Of a stretch of 64,000 bases of DNA, positions 61,507 through 64,000 are shown piece after piece. The translations under genes were made by a program, and so were the position numbers. The notes beneath the pieces were generated by a model. The model was not told the DNA's origin. It searched no databases and saw only the letters and a program-made list of their open reading frames with translations. How positions within the stretch are numbered: the first letter of the stretch is position 1; each line of letters opens with the position of its first letter. This DNA comes from Hormoscilla sp. GM7CHS1pb (GTDB lineage: Bacteria > Cyanobacteriota > Cyanobacteriia > Cyanobacteriales > Desertifilaceae), in contig JACONN010000002.1 in the NCBI GenBank assembly GCA_014323675.1, positions 2,028,001-2,092,000 on the forward strand, in the 5' to 3' direction.

Positions 61507-63142
61507 TTAGATATGTTTGGGCGGCAGAATTAAGCTTTCTAAGAAATCTGCTTCTCTGGTTGATGCTGGTTTCCCTCCTCCTTCCTCTAATAGTCTCAGA
61601 TAATTCTGTAATAGCTGTTGCATTCTCGGGGTTCGGTACTGCGGATTTATTTCTTCTAACGCTTGCTGCCATTCTCTCTCCGTTGGTAATTTATTATATC
61701 CGGCTAGATAAACGGTTTTTCTGACTAGCTTGTCTAGTTCGGCCCCGGTAAATCCCCCTGTATTTGCTACCAGATATTCCTGGGTTGCCGACTCTAGGGA
61801 CGGAAGTTGGTATGTTTGCGCTTTTTTCTGGATGATTTCTTTCCTTTCCTGGCCGTTGGGTGGCATCACTATAAATATTTCATCGAAACGTCCCGCCCGA
61901 AATAACTCTGGCGGCAGTTTGTCTCTGTCGTTCGATGTGGCGATGAAAAATATCGGATAGTTGTGGTCGTTTAGCCAGGATAGAAATGTCCCAAATTGCC
62001 TCGTTGTTACCCCGCTGCTGTCTCCCCTACTCCCGAAAACGCTTTCTCGATCTCGTCCATGAATAATATGTTCGGCGCTGATGCTTCGATCGCCCTTAAT
62101 GCTTGATAGGTGTTACTTTCTGATTCTCCTACCCATTTTGATTGCAACCTCGAGATCTCAAAGTTGATTTGCGGCACCCGCCATTCTTGCGCGATCGCCC
62201 TGGCGATAAAGGATTTCCCACAGCCGGGAAATCCTTCTAGCAGGATGGCTCGCGGGCGCATGAATGGCCGATCGTCTTGTTCAAACCATGTCCGACGATT
62301 TGAGATCCAGCGTTTTATTTCTTCTAAACCCCCCACATCCTCTAGTCCTTCTCCTTGCGGGGGTAATATTCTAATACTCCTGTTTTTCTGATTTCTTGGG
62401 TTTTGACTTTCAGTAGCAACTGTCCCGCTTCTTCTGGTTGGTCCCAGAGGCTTTTGGCGGTGATTAATCTCGCCGTTTGTTTAGCAGCTTGCAATGGCAT
62501 TCCCTGGGCTTCTTCTGACAAGCCTCTGGCTTCTTTGTCCCCCAGTTCGTATTTCCTCACGGCTACGCTGAAGACATCTTGATATAGTTCTTCTCCTATG
62601 GGCAGGGGCCGGTCTAATATATGCACGTGGTTCCGCAGAATCGCCGGTATTGACCAATCTGAACCTACCACGATGAGCGTCATTCTCGGTTGGGGTCTTT
62701 TTTGTTCGATCGCCAGGACTAATTCTTTGAGTTTGCGGGCGGTTAGATGACAAGTCGGTTCTATGAGGGTTGACCAGTCTGGTAACAGATAACTGTGCTG
62801 ACTGCTGGGGTTCGCCGTTGCTTGTTTCTCTAGCCTTTCTTGTAATAGGTTCAGGGCTTGCATTATCGGATCTTCTTGTGGGTTCGGAGGAGATCCCAGT
62901 CTTTTCCAACTGGCTTTACTCCGATCCTCTTCTAGTACCGATCGCCTCTGGAAGCCGTCCAAACTGTTCCATCTCGCTAGTTCGCCATCTGGGATCTCCC
63001 TATTGGCTATCAGCGCCTCGTGGGCCCCGATCGCGCAATTGACCGCCCGACTCTCTTCGGGCGATCGGAGGAAGATCAGGGGGTATTGCGCTTGCAGGAG
63101 TTCTTGGAGTTCCCGCTGGCATTTATTGTAAGGAAGTTCCAT
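61507..63142 (-). pseudogene. Ycf46-like AAA ATPase, two frameshifts
   Basis: Three successive frames form one protein of about 540 residues. From 63142: YPLIFLRSPEESRAVNCAIG, LPDWSTLIEPTCHLTARKLK, TLIVVGSDWSIPAILRNHVH (a degenerate first AAA domain). Near 62340 the frame shifts at a CCCCC run, then GGLEEIKRWISNRRTWFEQD, LLEGFPGCGKSFIARAIAQE (Walker A), NILFMDEIEKAFSG (Walker B). A second shift near 62030 at a GGG run, then TTRQFGTFLSWLNDHNYPIF, FIATSNDRDKLPPELFRAGR, FDEIFIVMPPNGQERKEIIQ. One extra base at each run restores the protein. Related to chloroplast Ycf46; role in CO2/membrane stress is only suggested in the literature. Confidence 0.8.
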
Positions 63143-63156
63143 TGTTGGTCACCTGG

Positions 63157-63521
63157 CTAAAAATCTGCTTGGTTGGTCGAAGTCTCAATAGATGCAGTCG
63201 GTTCTTCGGTCTTTTCCTCAACTGGGGTGGTATTTGGCTGAGGGGTTGTGGAGTTGCTGGCAGTGGTGCCAGTCTTTTGCTTGCGGAGGTTCGGGTCCGG
63301 TTTCTTCACAGGTGGGCGATAAGCTGCAGTTCCTGTGGTTCCTGGGGGTGGTGTAGTGGAAGAAACGGGAGTTCTACAGCGCCTCGCAGGAAGACCACAA
63401 TCAATCGCTTGCTGTTAGGCTTTTGGGCAAACCCTCTGGCTACCCAACCATGGGTACCAATGGAAACAATGCTTGCAGCAGATATGAGGCTCCCTAGCTC
63501 GATCAATTTTCGTCTTTTCAT
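63157..63521 (-). pseudogene. DUF1501-like protein remnant with internal deletion
   Basis: The start at 63521 reads MKRRKLIELGSLISAASIVS, IGTHGWVARGFAQKPNSKRL, IVVFLRGAV, a Tat-type leader and first strand of DUF1501 proteins. It then switches to a Thr/Pro-rich frame (RTPVSSTTPPPGTTGTAAYR, KTGTTASNSTTPQPNTTPVE) to the stop at 63157. An intact protein would be above 400 residues, so nearly all the middle is gone. The link between head and tail is inferred from shared orientation. It lies 14 bases before the AAA gene. Confidence 0.5.
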
Positions 63522-63529
63522 GTTTTTTC

Positions 63530-63720
63530 TCCTTTGTTTCTCGCTCCCAGGCTCCCCGGGTAACGAACCGGACGCTGCCCGATACATGTATATAGCAGAG
63601 AAAGGTGGCCGCGCTGCGCTCGCTTAGACGCTTTGTTCATGTAGCCGGGCCCCTCGCTGGGAACGGGTGAAGGCTACTCCGTCTCCTACCAACGGGTTTT
63701 GACCACACCCACCGGGTTTT
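63530..63720. repeat. Dispersed repeat copy with GGTTTTGACCACACCC end
   Basis: CGCTCCCAGGCTCCCCGGGT starts a block with CATGTATATAGC (inverse of 11165-11180), TGTAGCCGGGCCCCTCGCTG, ACTCCGTCTCCTACCAACGG and the end GGTTTTGACCACACCC at 63700-63716. It is the inverted equivalent of the repeat at 3276 and shares its right end with the 831-bp element. No target duplication found. Confidence 0.7.
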
Positions 63721-63860
63721 GACCACGTGGGGTGGCCAGTGCGATCGCCCCATCCTCCGTATCCCTCACGGGAGCGCAGCCATAACATCGAGTTCTTCTT
63801 GTTATCGCCGGCTATATGCTGCACAAATCAAATCAGCTAACGGATGCTAGGCCATAATAG

Positions 63861-64000
63861 TGGAACGAGTGCTGGGGGAGTGGAACGAGTGCTGGGGGAG
63901 TGGAACGAGTGCTGGGGGAGTGGAACGAGTGCTGGGGGAGTGGAACGAGTGCGGGTTGGATAGTAAACTGTGCGGGTTGGATAGTAAACTGTGCGGGTTG
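63861..64000. repeat. 20/21-bp tandem minisatellite at the window edge
   Basis: Four exact 20-bp copies of TGGAACGAGTGCTGGGGGAG (63861-63940) are followed by 21-bp units of TAGTAAACTGTGCGGGTTGG type that reach the window end. The latter units match the divergent tail of the array at 28970-29060 (GGGTTGGATAGTGAACC). The array probably continues to the right. Confidence 0.88.

Overview
The window looks like accessory-rich chromosome of a filamentous cyanobacterium. The evidence is the very frequent GCGATCGC/CGATCG (HIP1-like) octamers, a GFTLIELLVV type IV pilin, cyanobacterial families (DUF2839, DUF1815-like, Ycf46-like AAA, FtsH, ACT-malic enzyme, WD40, pentapeptide and TPR proteins) and many Uma2/PD-(D/E)XK and toxin-antitoxin genes. 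No rRNA or CRISPR array is visible. Three tRNAs are present: Tyr-GTA, Thr-GGT and Arg-TCT.

Layout. 0-6.7 kb: 21-bp minisatellite, SPINDLY-type GT41 glycosyltransferase, pilin, a truncated cadherin/RTX protein and TPR genes. 6.7-12 kb: a decaying zone with a frameshifted GH57, a broken tnpB, and a ferredoxin/MBL gene split by an 831-bp element with perfect inverted ends and a 9-bp target duplication. 12-18.5 kb: cNMP-CPBP protease, WD40 protein, hisA and malic enzyme. 18.5-26.4 kb: a defence-like zone with Uma2, AAA-DUF3696 ATPase plus a PLD-like partner, two PD-(D/E)XK paralogues around a YjbQ gene, and a DUF2330 protein. 26.4-37.5 kb: a graveyard of small toxin-antitoxin and polymorphic-toxin modules (RelBE-like, HicBA, CdiA-CT-like plus putative immunity, DUF433/PIN, AbiEii-like) mixed with a HAD phosphatase, DUF4336, radical SAM, pentapeptide and alpha/beta-hydrolase genes. 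37.6-47.4 kb: kinase with beta-helix, IS remnants, CNNM/CBS transporter, tRNAs with two MITEs, ftsH and a DinG-like helicase. 47.7-55 kb: recA followed by an ORF-less group II intron, a tandem duplicated small gene, and a methyltransferase gene split in antisense by a second, RT-encoding group II intron of the same kind. 55.2-59.1 kb: a small cluster of CmcI-like enzyme, SurE and an ATP-grasp/SMP-30 fusion, the last bracketed by a duplicated surE 3' end. 59.2-61.1 kb: AAA ATPase plus DUF4276 (split OLD-like pair). 61.5-64 kb: frameshifted Ycf46-like AAA, a DUF1501 remnant, dispersed repeats and a second 20/21-bp minisatellite.

Three themes stand out. First, non-autonomous mobile DNA: at least five elements have recognisable inverted ends and exact 7-9 bp target duplications, beside a dispersed family of GC-rich palindromes that also hit genes. 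Second, two homologous group II introns lie 3.5 kb apart, one apparently dependent on the other's protein. Third, many accessory genes carry single-base losses in short homopolymers or in-frame stops while housekeeping genes are intact. The homopolymer losses may partly be assembly error and need read-level confirmation; the in-frame stops and insertions cannot be explained that way.

Functions are inferred from recognisable motifs and family memory; no database search was run.
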